64,000 nt of DNA from Biomphalaria glabrata (GCF_947242115.1 NC_074711.1:35842265-35906264), one strand, 5' to 3'; positions 1-11,099 are shown, numbered from the stretch's first letter. Program-made: numbers and translations. Notes: a model not told the origin generated them from the sequence alone.

Positions 1-735
1 TGCAGTATCGCAACTATGTGCATAGTTTAACTGCAATATCGCAACTATGTGCATATTTTAACTGCAGTATCGCAACTATGTGCATATTTTAACTGCAGTA
101 TCGCAACTATGTGCATATTTTAACTGCAGTATCGCAAATATGTGCATATTTTAACTGCAGTATCGCAACTATGTGCATATTTTAACTGCAGTATCGCAAA
201 TATGTGCATATTTTAACTGCAGTATCGCAACTATGTGCATATTTTAACTTCAATATCGCAACTATGTGCATATTTTAACTGCAGTATCGCAACTATGTGC
301 ATATTTTAACTGCAGTATCGCAACTATGTGCATATTTTAACTTCAATATCGCATATAGCCTATGTGCATATGTTAACTTCAATATCGCAACTATGTGCAT
401 ATGTTAACTTCAATATCGCAACTATGTGCATATGTTAACTTCAATATCGCATATAGCCTATGTGCATATGTTAACTTCAATATCGCATATAGCCTATGTG
501 CATATGTTAACTTCAATATCGCATATAGCCTATGTGCATATTTTAACTGCAGTATCGCAAATATGTGCATAATTAGCTGCAATGTATGCTTAACCTTAAT
601 AACGTTACTGAAAATATTTCATATTTCATATTTCAACTGCAATATCGTAAATATATGAACATACTAATTACTATATAGAAATGTGCATATTTTAACTGCA
701 ATACAGAAAATATATTCATATTTTAACTGCAATAA
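1..735. repeat. 31/36-bp minisatellite
   Basis: Head-to-tail units share a core reading TATCGCAACTATGTGCATAT. Most units are 31 bp. A second type, clear from about 340 to 540, is 36 bp, with an inserted ATAGCC and a different start (CTTCAATATCGC instead of CTGCAGTATCGC). The array enters from beyond the left edge and decays after about 560. Open frames on both strands here only reflect the repeat. Confidence 0.95.
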
Positions 736-908
736 TTGACCTACAAATCAACTAATAACAAATTGTAAACCATTTCTCTTCCATATTCTAATCATGTAAA
801 GAGGATTCAATACAACAAATAGTAACATACCACACTACTCTACGTCTATAAGTTATTTATAACGTTTTTTTTTTTTTTTTTTTTTTGTTTTTTCTTTGTA
901 ACATTCAT

Positions 909-1671
909 CTAGATTTAAGCAGGAGGATTTGGAGGAGGGCAGGTCGTGCTACATCTCCGGGGTCTTCGCGATAGAGGGGCCCCCACACTAGTGATAAAAA
1001 AAAAATATCCGAGTATCGTCGCGTCAGAAATTTTTATAGATCTTTTTCTTCAAACATTTTTTCGCCATTTGACCGACAATGCTTGGAATCTTACGGTGGC
1101 AACACTGTCGTGATTAAGAAATGTCCGCTTCTCAGTTTAGATACTAGAACCTGGTCTTATTCATGACTTGGTTCAATTAGTATCCTTAATTGGCTTATAC
1201 GAAAAATACTACGAAAAAAAAAAAGAACTAAGAAGCTGTTTTATTATCGCTAGTTTGTGAATCAAAATTTCAGAGGTACCGACCCTAATATTGAAATGAC
1301 ATAAAGTATGAATTTGGTTTTGAAAGTCTTGATTGCATTGGAGAGCGATCGTTTTCGAGAAATTAAAATGATAAAGAACATGTTCCTAAGGTTGATGGGA
1401 CAAATCCGGCTATCGAAACTACTCCGGAAGGTAGATTTCGGTGAAGCCAGCAATGTCGAAAAAATGCTGGCAAAGTTTCATTCGTTAGCATTGTAATGTG
1501 ATTTAACAAATTATTCTAGTCTTTATGAAATAAATTGAACTGTTGACAATAGATTTTTTGAAAAACTTGACGGAAAAAAATTGTTTCTTATATTTGGAAA
1601 ATAATTAGGGGCCTCCACTCCTTCGTTGCCTCAAGGCCCCCGAACCCCCAAATCCGACTCTGGATCTAGGT
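909..1671. mobile_element. candidate DNA-transposon remnant with long imperfect inverted ends
   Basis: The left end (about 909-990) and the reverse complement of the right end (about 1600-1671) share an imperfect pattern: CTAGAT, then GGATTTGG, then a GGGGCCCC-like block about 70 bp in. The roughly 600 bp between them hold no recognisable protein. No target duplication is clear. An old non-autonomous DNA element is the best guess. Confidence 0.35.
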
Positions 1672-2099
1672 CTTTTGATCATAAATTACCATTCAAGTGA
1701 ATCAGCCAGTGTACAGCATCCGGAGCGAAAGAGAAGCAGAACAACAAACCCTTCCATCGTGCTCCCTCCACTGTACCTTGAAGAATGACTTTAGATAGTG
1801 AGCCATGTAGAACAATAGGATCAAACCAGCTCAGCTTGCGTCTCATCACAGTATTAGTGTTTTGTCAGCCAGACTGGGAACTTGTTAGATTTTTAAAAAA
1901 TTGAAATTTGTGTACCCCTCCCTCGAGAAAAAATTCTGGTTCAGCGAATGTATAAATCATATAAATCTACTATACTTTGAACAATTATAAAGATAAGCAT
2001 TTAGATTTAAACATAGCATAAGATGCGCCAAATGTTCCGGAACATTAATTTATTAAACTCTTCGGAATCGAAGGCATTGCCCTTACATCCATTCAAGAG

Positions 2100-2260
2100 A
2101 AATATTTTCTTGTGTTCTAGACAAATATGAATGTCTTTCTTTTTATACATTGAAAAATTATAACGGTCAAACTAGAGTCTTCCCAGTGTGGTCAACTGTC
2201 AAATATGTAGGAAAATCGTTAGAGCTGTTTTCGAGAACCGTGTCCCGGTTCCACTTAGAA
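2100..2260 (+). repeat. unclassified interspersed repeat, copy 1
   Basis: This segment, with a core near 2155-2210, recurs inverted at 2670-2800 and again in the PTCD2 intron at 15560-15735. All copies share a stretch like AAACTCTAGTTTGACC or its complement. No family is recognised. Confidence 0.6.
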
Positions 2261-2289
2261 GGTTTAGTTCTACAATCACCGTCCAAAAT

Positions 2290-2440
2290 TTTTAAGCATG
2301 TATGGATGTGGCCGTGACCAGGGAGCGCATTAGTCTGATTTTAGTGTCGAGGGCTATGCCTTTGTCTTTCCATATTGTTTTGAGTTTTTGTAGTCCTACT
2401 GTGGGCTATGCATCTCTGGCCAGTAGTTCAGGTTGATGGC
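2290..2440 (-). mobile_element. RTE-like LINE fragment
   Basis: About 120 bp closely match the LINE fragment at 19300-19420, including the shared run ATGCCTTTGTCTTTCCATAT. On the - strand this is the reverse-transcriptase region just before the TKVRLM-type motif. It is a short dead scrap. Confidence 0.7.
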
Positions 2441-2669
2441 TAGGTATGGGCTAAAATAATTTATAAGGGGATATAGGAGCTTATAAAGTACTAAGCAACT
2501 TATTGTTTGTCTTTAATGACATCAACCTGTGATAAAACTTCATATTAAAATCTGACATTTTAAAACTTGATTTTTTTTTTTTTTTTACAAAACCTTCATT
2601 CAAGTCAGAATTTCAAGGAATCTGGGACCAGGAACTTGGACGCTGATATAAAAAAAAAAAAACGGCTAA

Positions 2670-2800
2670 AAACAATTTTCCTAGACGTTTAGCAGGAGAT
2701 GTATATCGCTGAGAAACGAATTACCAGCCACACCAGGGAAACTCTAGTTTGACCTTTATAATTTTTCAAGTAAAATATAGATTTATGCAAATTTGGCTTA
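2670..2800 (-). repeat. unclassified interspersed repeat, copy 2 (inverted)
   Basis: This is an inverted, diverged copy of 2100-2260, so the two could form a stem with a loop of about 400 bp. It keeps a segment (GTATATCGCTGAGAAACGAA) that copy 1 has lost and that the 15.6-kb copy also has. Confidence 0.55.
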
Positions 2801-3119
2801 AGAACTAGACTAAGAACTAGAGCCAATATCGGTTTTGAAAGGACTATCGCGTGCGGGAATTTCCGAAAGTAAGGCATTATTGATTCAAGAGTTTAATAAA
2901 CTAATGTTCGGGAAAATAACTGAGTTGTTTATTAAATTTAAAGTTTCTTTAAAGTTTACTGATAGATTATCTAAACGTTGCTTTTTTTTTTTTTTTTTTT
3001 ACATAAAACGTAGCCTATATAGATTACATCTAGACTAGATCTTAAGAGTTCTACATTAGCTGTCCATATAATGAAAGTACCAGTTAATAAGACAATTGTG
3101 CATTGCCCGAATGGGTAAC

Positions 3120-3180
3120 ATTGATCGTTCATGCATCTGACGGTGTCAAAATCACGGGTTCGATACCCGCTTAAACCAAA
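3120..3180 (+). repeat. tRNA-like SINE or tRNA-pseudogene fragment
   Basis: A good internal box B (ACGGGTTCGATACCCGC) ends close to a CCA-like sequence. The acceptor-stem halves do not pair and box A is poor, so this is not a working tRNA gene. Confidence 0.45.
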
Positions 3181-3189
3181 CATTTTTTT

Positions 3190-4570
3190 AAATTATTTTT
3201 TTTAATAAATATTTTATTATACTTTAAGTTGTAATGGAGGTATTATTCTTTTTAAAAAATGTATTTTTTAAAAATGTTTTTCTTGTTTCCATTTTAGTTT
3301 TTCGAATGTCCTCATGGACAGTTTTTTTTTTTTCTTTCGTGCATGCTGCTTAAATTCCAGAGTGATTTGCCCCTTCGACTTAAAATTTCGGGCTATAGCA
3401 TAGCCCCCCATAGGTATATTACTGGGTGTGTGTGTGGGGGGGGGGGGGGTAGGGGGGGGTTCTCGAAAAGGAAAGAGGCACATTAATGTCCAGGTTTGGT
3501 TGTCTTTTAAAGTCATCAATAAAGGTATGAACATCTTCATACAGTAGTCAAATGGATTTTTACTTTTAAAAGGACATTGAGAGTTTGCTTGTTGAGGGCC
3601 GAACCATTCTCACGAGAGGACACAACACACGGTTAACCTGGAAGTTTTACTTTGAACGGCTCACAAAATAATTCCCGAAGTAGAACTTTCACCTTCCAAT
3701 TTTATATTGGTTTTTATTATCGAACAGAAAGACGAGGAAATGTTGTTAGTTTTTTTTAACACAGGGGAGATAATAGAGACAATATATTTACATGCACAGT
3801 CCCTCGAGAGTTCTTGTTCACGTTGAGTGGATGGGAGAGTGTTTTTTTTTTTTTTTGTTTTTAATGACTAATCCTGTAATAAAATGTGCAATAGTAGCTG
3901 CCAACTTTGCTCACGTTATCGCTAAATAATCATTGTATTCAGTGCAAATGGATGCTGACATTAAGAAAACATGACAGATTCTCTTCGAGAAATATACCAT
4001 AGTCACACTGACATCGGTATTGATCAGTACAAAGTGACAAGACATAGACACGGGAACTGATCCGTTTAAAGTTATTTTAACCCAAGATACTTTTTTAATG
4101 TCTTCAATTTCTCTCACTTAAATATAATCAGAGTAACACTCATAACCTTTCAACGACATTATTCAACTATTATATTTTTATTTGAGACTAGGCAGAGCGT
4201 ATCAAACGTCAAATAATGTTCGGCTTTGCGCTGAGTTGCAGGTCATGTATCAAATGTAATTGACTGCTTTATTGATTTATATGCATCCAGGTTAGCCTCT
4301 GCTAAAATAGATAGTAGAATTGCTTTTTTTTTTTCTGTGGTGTGAAATTTCGTCACGCGCCTTTATAGGCCTATTAGCCAATGCGTATTCTTGATATGTT
4401 TGAGTTTGAGGCTTTAACGCGGAAAGAAATATTGAATAAACATTAACATATAAAAGCAGCACTGCCACGGAGTACGTCTTTCTCATGACTCAATAAATGA
4501 ACAATAAAATATTAAAGGCGAAAGCATGTATCTTTGTCTTACTCCTGTTTTAACTGGAAATGGATTAGTA
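3190..4570. other. intergenic stretch without recognised features
   Basis: AT-rich DNA with poly-T runs and a G-rich tract at about 3425-3465. All frames are short and none resembles a known protein. Confidence 0.6.
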
Positions 4571-4574
4571 GGTT

Positions 4575-4805
4575 AGCTGTTGTGTATCACGTGATACACC
4601 ATAGGCCTATAGATCTATATTCTCTTCAAGCAATCTAACGCTCCACAGCACTGTCTTTAGTAGACTAGCTGTTGTGTATCACGTGATACACCATTCTCTT
4701 CAAGCAATCTGACGCTCCACAGCACTGTCTTTAGAAGACTAGCTGTTGTGTATCACGTGATACACCATTCTCATCAAGCAATCTGACGCTCCAAAGCACT
4801 GTCTT
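4575..4805. repeat. tandem repeat carrying a perfect 18-bp palindrome
   Basis: Three units (spacing 92 and 74 bp) each start with the palindrome GTGTATCACGTGATACAC, at 4582-4599, 4674-4691 and 4748-4765. Each is followed by a conserved tail containing CAAGCAATCTGACGCTCCA. The first spacing is longer because of an inserted AGATCTA-like stretch. CACGTG at the centre is an E-box, but nothing nearby ties it to a gene. Confidence 0.85.
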
Positions 4806-4851
4806 TATTGAAAAAGATCCGAACTTTTCACACTGTATGTATAGTTTCGAG

Positions 4852-5207
4852 CAGGGCCGGCCTTAGGCCACTGCAACCTATGCGTTTCAATTAAACCATT
4901 ATAACATATATAACAACAGGGGTTCCGCGGTCTCCTGATTATCTAAGGCCTCCTGGAAATCTACTGAAATTATTAAAATCTTCTGAAAACTTATAAAAAT
5001 CTACTGAAAAATAGACAAAAATAGTCATTTCGGGATGCCATTAAATAAAAACAGTATTGCGAGCTTTCATTTAATAAATATTTATTGCAAAGACGAATGT
5101 ATTTTCTAATACAAAATCTTTATTTTGACATTATTCTTATCCCTACCCAGAATAGGCCCCGCGCAATCCGTTCCGCATAGGGCCCGCTATTGTTAGTGCC
5201 GGCCCTG
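4852..5207. mobile_element. hAT-type MITE, 356 bp, intact ends
   Basis: The left end CAGGGCCGGCCTTAGG mirrors the right end TTAGTGCCGGCCCTG, an inverted repeat of about 10 bp. The element is flanked by a perfect 8-bp duplication, GTTTCGAG, at 4844-4851 and 5208-5215. CAGGG ends with 8-bp duplications are the hallmark of hAT elements. No transposase is encoded, so it is non-autonomous. Confidence 0.85.
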
Positions 5208-5249
5208 GTTTCGAGACCTGAGGAGTCATAAAAAACAAATATGAAAAAC

Positions 5250-5600
5250 TATCCAGACCATCGCCAACAGTTGATAGCCCTACTGGCACTTATAGATGGC
5301 TCGAAAAGATATCTACTGTTGAATTGTGGGAGAGAACCACGCAGAAACTCATAGTCAAAGACATCGAAAAAGCTAGAATGGAGAAGGATAGGACACAGCT
5401 TGGAAAACGAACTACCAATGTTGCAATGCAGGCACTTGATTGGAATCCCCAGGAATTCACAAAGCAAGAAGAGAATCGTCATCAGGTAAGCTGAGGATTC
5501 TTGAATGGAAGCAGATGAAGAAAGCTGCTCAGAGCCGACTTCAGTGTATGAGGCCAGCTATGCTCCCTTGGGGGAACATTAAAGGGTTGAGTCAAGTTAG
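5250..5600 (+). mobile_element. RTE-like LINE, 3' fragment
   Basis: Translation gives the C-terminal part of a LINE reverse-transcriptase protein (VELWERTTQKL, then QALDWNPQ). It aligns to 27930-28250 in the same order, including the tail with TATGCTCCC. It is 5'-truncated and broken. Confidence 0.8.
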
Positions 5601-5754
5601 TAAGCAGCATTGTGATATACAGGTACAGCTCATTAGCCAGGGGAACAATACGGGTCCATATAACTCTACATAATTGATGAGTTCTTTTTTGTTTGGTGGG
5701 GGGCAGGGGGGCTAGATGATCATGTCAGATGTTAGTCTGGTAACTGATCGATTC

Positions 5755-5815
5755 TAGGTGGAGACCTTTTTGAGGGTTCGTGGTTCGAGTCCTCATTGGA
5801 CTTGTAGTAAGCCTA
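5755..5815 (+). repeat. tRNA-derived SINE fragment
   Basis: A box-B-like GTGGTTCGAGTCCTC preceded by a tRNA-like stretch. Too short to assign to a family. Confidence 0.35.
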
Positions 5816-6154
5816 TATAGCCTATTATTTCTGTTAGCCTTACTTAAAACAATGGCACTCTTAATTATTGAACAATGTTATAAGCGGCAATAGGAATTTA
5901 TCTATCACTCGTAAATATGTATGTATAGCTTATATTTATTCTGGTTTGGTAGTATAACTTGTATAAGATCAGCATGGGCGTAGCCAGGGGGGGGGGGGGG
6001 GGGTTGGGGGTTCAACCCCCCCCCCCCCGAAATGAATTCCCCCCCCCCCTTGAGGGGGGGGGGATCGGAATTTAGTGAATGATTTTTTGCTTTGATTTTG
6101 TTTATTTTAGGTGATATTTTAATACTAAACCATCACTTGCCCCAGCACAACCAA

Positions 6155-7060
6155 TGGGGTTTTGAGTTTAAAACCCCCTACCAGGGGTTTTTGAGTTTAA
6201 AACCCCCTACCAGGGGGGTTCTAGTTTAAAAACCCCTACCAGGGGTTTTGAGTTTAAAACCCCCTACCAGGGGTTTTGAGTTTAAAATCCCCTACCAGGG
6301 GTTTTGAGTTTTAAACCCCCTACTTGGGGTTTTTGCAGTTAACTCCCCCTCTTCTATAAAACAAAACCAAAAAAAATGCAAACGAAAATCCCCTAATTCC
6401 AAGAGCACAGTAAAGAAAGATTTTGATTTTAAAACCCCCTCCAAAATTTACGATAAACCCCCGCTTCAATATAAAAAAAAGCTAATTACGCACTCAAAAT
6501 GTTATGAGCGTAGCTAAATGGGTTTTGACTTAGTTTTGAGTTTAAACCCCACTTCAGCGGGGTTTGAAGGTAAAAAATATCTCTTTAATAATAAAAAATA
6601 AAGCAAATTATACACTCAAAATGTTACGAGGGTAGTCAAAGGGGTTTTGAGTTTAAACTCCCCTCCAGTGGAGTTTGAAGCTAAAAAGTACCTCTTCAAT
6701 ATAAATAAAAGCAAATTACTCACTCTAAAATCTATGAGCGTAGCCAAAGGGATTTTGATTTTAAACCCCCCGCCAGGGGGGTTTGAGGCTAAAAAAAAAA
6801 TCTTCAGTTTAAGAAAAAAGCAAATTACGCACTCAAAATGCTAAGAGCGTTGCCAAAAGGGGTTTTGAGTTTAAACCCCCATTCAGAGGGGTTTGAAGCT
6901 AAAAAAGACCTCTTCTATATATAAAAAAAGCAAACAACACACTAAAATTATTTGAGCGTAGCCAATCCAATCGGGGGTTTTGAGTTTAAATCCCTCTTCT
7001 ACAGATGGCGTTTTTTTTAAAGTTTAAAACCCCTTTAGATGATTTTGACGATAAAACTTC
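6155..7060. repeat. two tandem-repeat families inside the transposon
   Basis: From 6155 to 6340 a unit of about 30 bp recurs, built on GGGGTTTTGAGTTTAAAACC. From about 6480 to 7060 the unit is about 110-120 bp: GAGCGTAGCCAAAGGGG-like start, TTTTGAGTTTAAA, a C-rich/G-rich pair, then AAAAGCAAATTACGCACTC. The GAGCGTAGCC starts (6505, 6627, 6735, 6844, 6954) resemble the element's own terminal GGGCGTAGCCAGG. Confidence 0.8.
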
Positions 7061-7149
7061 TCTTTTCGATATAAAATCTGAAGCAAACTACAGTCACTTA
7101 ATTCCAAGAGCGTATTCAAGAGAGGTTACACATTTTTACCAGTTGCAGG

Positions 7150-7500
7150 GCTCCATTAATAAACTGCAGTGAATAGTCATCTGCCGAAATTGAAAAACAT
7201 TAAATGTGGCTCAACAAAGATGGCTAAGACAGATTTTAGGAGTCAGTTATAGAGATCGGGTTTAAATCAAGGAAATCCTATGCCGAACTGGGAGTCGACC
7301 CCTTAGTAAGATTGTGAGAGAGCGACGCATGAGGTTTGCGGGACATGTTCTCCGACAAAATGAATTACGCATTAGAAGAGTTGCAATGATATCCTAATAC
7401 AACTTGACCCACTCATTCATTGAGGTCCTCATGGCAGATGGGAAGAGGCTTCAGACATTACCAGTGACAGATTTTTATGGAAACAGCTTGACGTCAAATG
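7150..7500 (+). mobile_element. RTE-like LINE, 3' ORF fragment
   Basis: The frame from about 7195 reads LNVAQQRWLRQILGVSYRDR, then ERRMRFAGHVLRQNELRI. This is the C-terminal tail typical of RTE/craniofacial-2-type LINE proteins. It is nested in the 5973-8152 element, truncated at both ends, and contains a stop. Confidence 0.8.
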
Positions 7501-7978
7501 CTCCGAACGGCGCGGGAGGGTCTAAGTCAGTAAGTATAGCACATTAGGTTTTTGAAATAAAACTTTTTAATAGCAGGAAAATGCAGTGTAGATACCTCAG
7601 AATATGCATTTTGTTGGCTTTCAATACCAGAAATAGTGCTTGGCGGCGGGGCTTCGCCCCGCGCTGGTGGAGCTCCTAGCGCTCCCCCAGACCCCCTTGC
7701 TAGTAATGGCGGGGAATCTACAATTTTATGGAAACAGCTTGACGGCAAATGCGCCAAACAGCGCGGGAGGGTCTAAGTCAGTAAGAATAGCACATTAGGT
7801 TTTTGAAATAAAACTTTTTAATAGCAGGAAAATGCACTGTAGATACCTCAAAATATGCATTTTGTTGGCTTTCAATATCAGAAATAGTGCTTGGCGGTGG
7901 GGCTTCGCCCCGCGCTGGTGGAGCTCGTAGCGCTCCCCCAGACCCTCTTGCTAGTAATGGCGGGGAATCTACAATTTT
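7477..7978. repeat. 251-bp tandem duplication
   Basis: 7477-7727 and 7728-7978 are two head-to-tail copies of exactly 251 bp with only a few differences, so the duplication is fairly young. Each carries a small GC-rich hairpin, GCGGGGCTTCGCCCCGC in the first copy. Confidence 0.9.
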
Positions 7979-8256
7979 CCCACTAATTCATGGAAGAACC
8001 TATTCTAGGGTACAATAAACGTCTTCTGAAAGAATGATGGGTCAGAATGCAATAAAGAATATGTACACACACACACACACACATAAATACATATAAAAAA
8101 AAATCGCCGGGTGGGGTGGGGTGTGTTGGGGGAAATCCTGGCTACGCCCATGAAGATCAGAGTACTAAAAGTAAAAACCATCCACCTGCGCTCGATGTCA
8201 AGTTTTGCTTCCTACATTTTATTTGCAGTTTTTGTTTTTGTTTTTTTGTTTTTTAA

Positions 8257-8415
8257 TTGGTAAGCGATTTGTCGGAGAACGAATTGTCAGTGAGCCATTT
8301 GTCGTGTGAACCATTTGTCGGTGTATCAAAAGTCATTGAACATGTTGTCTGTCAACCAGTTGTCGGAGAACGTGAACGAATAGTCGGTGAACGAACTGTC
8401 TGTGAACAATTATGT
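8257..8415. repeat. degenerate ~17-bp repeat
   Basis: A motif of the type GTGAACNATTTGTCGGTG recurs about eight times with drift. The 66-codon open frame over it (8257-8457) is a product of the repeat and has no protein look. Confidence 0.6.
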
Positions 8416-8459
8416 TCGACGGGGCGGCTGCTCTCCCTCGGCAAGCCATTGTTTTAGTC

Positions 8460-9040
8460 GAAGACGAGGAAAGGGTATTGTCAGTGTTTAGTTTGATAAA
8501 ATATTTAGGTCACAGCTGGGTTTCGTAATCATATGAAATACTTCACTCCTCCAAGAAGACAGGCCTTATAACACACTTGATTGTATTGCTATTTCATAAA
8601 TGATAAAGTAATCTAAAAATACTACTACTAATAATAATTATAAGGCTATTCTTCGAGTCCGAAGAGGAATGCAGTAGTATACTACTACTAATAATAATGC
8701 GAAATTATAATTTAAAAGAAAAGGTCATAGGTCACAACACAAGGTCAAAAAATTCCAAAATGGCGATGCCCATTAGAAAGTATTGTAACTCATTATTTAT
8801 AATGAAGTTACCAAAGTATTTCAACAAGAATGGTACATATAGAAAAAGAATATAAATATAAGACAATTTTCGCATATAACATTCACCATCATCATAAAAC
8901 TTCATCCTCAAATCCTCTCTTGCAAAAGCCAGGAGCCAATGCCATGGCATGATGATGATGATTGCAAATTCATGAATTGCCTGGACCTGGACCTGGACAA
9001 AAACTTGACTGACTTGACTTGAGAGAAACCTTGGTCCCTG
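8460..9040. other. intergenic stretch without recognised gene
   Basis: Contains a LINE-tail-like scrap at about 8650-8685 (CTTCGAGTCCGAAGAGGAA) between two copies of ACTACTACTAATAATAAT. Nothing else was recognised. Confidence 0.5.
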
Positions 9041-10490
9041 CTGTTTTATTTTTGCGTAGTGCATAGATGATTAGATCTACATGTCACCATACAGGTCGAG
9101 AATTTTCGGTTTCCCAGACCTGTCGAGACAGAGATCAACAAGTCTGGGGCAGTCAAAAAGAAAATAAATGACTTTAATGAGACAGACATGGTTTCCTCTT
9201 CTTCCCCGCAGTCGGCGCAGTCAATCAAAATTTGGCCATCATATTCATACTCATAGCCTTGAGAAATATGATTATGAGCCAACAGGACAGTGGCCTATCC
9301 TGCGCTGTGCTATAATAGCTTGCTCAGGCCTGGATAGCCTCCACCATGGGGAAGTGTGGTCAGGGCGCCTCATGAGCTACCAGCACAAGCTATTTGGCAC
9401 TCAAACCACTTTTCCATTTACTGTTTTTTGAATTATAGCCAGAGCATGATGAAGACTCGCAGCCTGTTTGGTAGGTGGTGTTTGCCCTCCCTGGTGGGCA
9501 AAGGAGTCTGCAATAGTGTTGCCAGTCACACCTTTGTGACTTGGTGCCCACTTCATTATTACGCTAATTACAGGGGTGCCATAGCGTTGCTTTATGTTGT
9601 ATGAGGCCATGATGACAATGTCAATATTGGGGGGTCATGGTCCAGGGCTTTGCAAAGCATGTAGTACAGGTTTTGAGTCAGTGACCACAACAATCTGTGT
9701 TGCCTTTAAATATTCTCACCAAGTTGAGATTCAATGACTTTTTTAAAAAGGCTTCACAGACTGCCATGGTCTCTGCATCAAAACTGCAAACACTATCCCA
9801 TAGTCCAAAGATTTTGACTGAGTCAGAGCCAAGTAATAAGCAAAAATGGCACTGGGCTTGAAGGCATTAATGGTCTCCAGTGCTAGAGTTTGAAGGTCGT
9901 TAGATGAAGAACTTAGCTTAGTGGCATTAGGGTCTACTAGATTCAAGGGTATGTCTGGGGTCGTTGGGCTACAACAAGGGGGAAGGTGATGAAAATGTTG
10001 AATGTTTTGTTGGTTGGTGGAGAGGCCAGCTTTATCAGATAGTCTAGTGGCATGATGCATAAAAGACTGCATCTTAATACGTCTTCTGCATCTCCAACCA
10101 TCCACTAGTTTTTTAGCGGGGAGGTATTCATCCAGCCTTTTATACCGCTCGAAGCAAGTCAGTATTGACCTTTCCCTCCTAAGGTTTAGTGGACCTACAT
10201 TAGCCATTATTTCAGCCACATTTACTGGGCTTGTCTTAAAGGTTCCACAGACAAATCTTAGTGCTTGGGACTGTATTTTATCAAATTGTTCAAGAGCTGT
10301 CCTAGAGCCATAGATTTGCACAAGTAGACGGTAGTCTTGGAGGTGTTTATTTCTAGCCTCCATTTTTGTGTGTATGAGCAGAGCGTATTGAGATCTTCTT
10401 GAAACACTTTTTGTATTGTGGTTGCGCTTCTTCCGGATATCCAAACATTTAGCATTAGATCTTTCTATATGGATATAGATCTATTACGCT
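9040..10490 (-). mobile_element. I/Nimb-like LINE: RT end, RNase H and 3' end
   Basis: Read on the - strand, the longest frame (10444-9743, 233 codons) begins in the region after the reverse-transcriptase core. It has SQALRFVCGTFKTSPVNVAE and an RRERSILTCFERYKRL block. Downstream, in shifted frames, is an RNase H C-terminus (WAPSHKGVTGNTIADSFAHQ at about 9550-9490). After it comes a cysteine-rich tail (CADCGEEEET at about 9220-9190) of the kind that ends I-clade LINEs. An RT followed by RNase H points to the I clade, of which Nimbus is a snail member. Several frameshifts separate the parts; it is dead and 5'-truncated. Confidence 0.8.
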
Positions 10491-10931
10491 CCATGATATA
10501 GGGTTTATTTTTAAACTTATTCTAAAATTATTTTAACATGACCCCATAGGCATAGGCATGACCATGTCATAGTTTTCATAGACAAAGGACATCTAATAGA
10601 GATAGAATTATAGATCAGTAGATCTACTCTAGATCTAGATTCTATGATGATAGATCTAACTAATACTAAACAGAAAAATTCTAAGACTAAGTCATTGTAA
10701 ATCTAGTCTAGATCTTAATCTAATCTAGATAGTAGTAGTAGTAAGTAGGCTACTTAAAATGAATTAATACCCTCTCTACTAGATCTATATAGATAGTTAT
10801 AAAATAATTATTTTTTTTATATATATATATATATATAGATATAGATATATATATATAGATATATATATAGTTACAGTACGATACAATAATAATATTAATA
10901 ATAGATTCAGGATTCAGGATAGAAGACTAAA

Positions 10932-11036
10932 AAGTAAAGTAGCAATTATAGTTAGATCTATTATAAAACATTAAAGCACAATCTTCAAATACAAAAACAA
11001 AATCTAATAAAAATACTTAGACACAAAGATAAACAC
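10932..11036 (+). mobile_element. jockey/CR1-like LINE scrap
   Basis: It aligns to 29116-29215, the near-3' coding end of the LINE at 28645-29430, sharing AATCTTCAAATACAAAAACA and ACACAAAGATAAA. Confidence 0.75.
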
Positions 11037-11099
11037 AAATTTCTTCATTTCTTGTTTTATATGTTTTACATGTTTTTGGATGTTCTATCATAGTCCAAA

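Larger units (their letters stand above)
5973..8152. mobile_element. 2.18-kb DNA transposon with perfect 16-bp inverted ends
   Basis: CATGGGCGTAGCCAGG at 5973-5988 is matched by its exact reverse complement at 8137-8152. Outside lies a perfect 8-bp duplication, AAGATCAG, at 5965-5972 and 8153-8160. An 8-bp duplication fits hAT, P or Merlin-type elements; the superfamily is not settled. Inside are homopolymer G and C runs, two families of tandem repeats (6155-7060), an RTE-like LINE scrap (7150-7500) and a 251-bp tandem duplication (7477-7978). No transposase frame is visible, so it is non-autonomous. Confidence 0.85.

Noticed and set aside
1-735. CRISPR-like regular array
   Set aside because: The units are contiguous with no unique spacers, and the DNA is eukaryotic.
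3120-3180. A functional tRNA gene
   Set aside because: Good box B, but the acceptor stem does not pair and box A is poor.
9743-10444. Host gene of 233 codons
   Set aside because: Its sequence is the post-RT region of an I-type LINE, continued by RNase H and a Cys-rich tail downstream.
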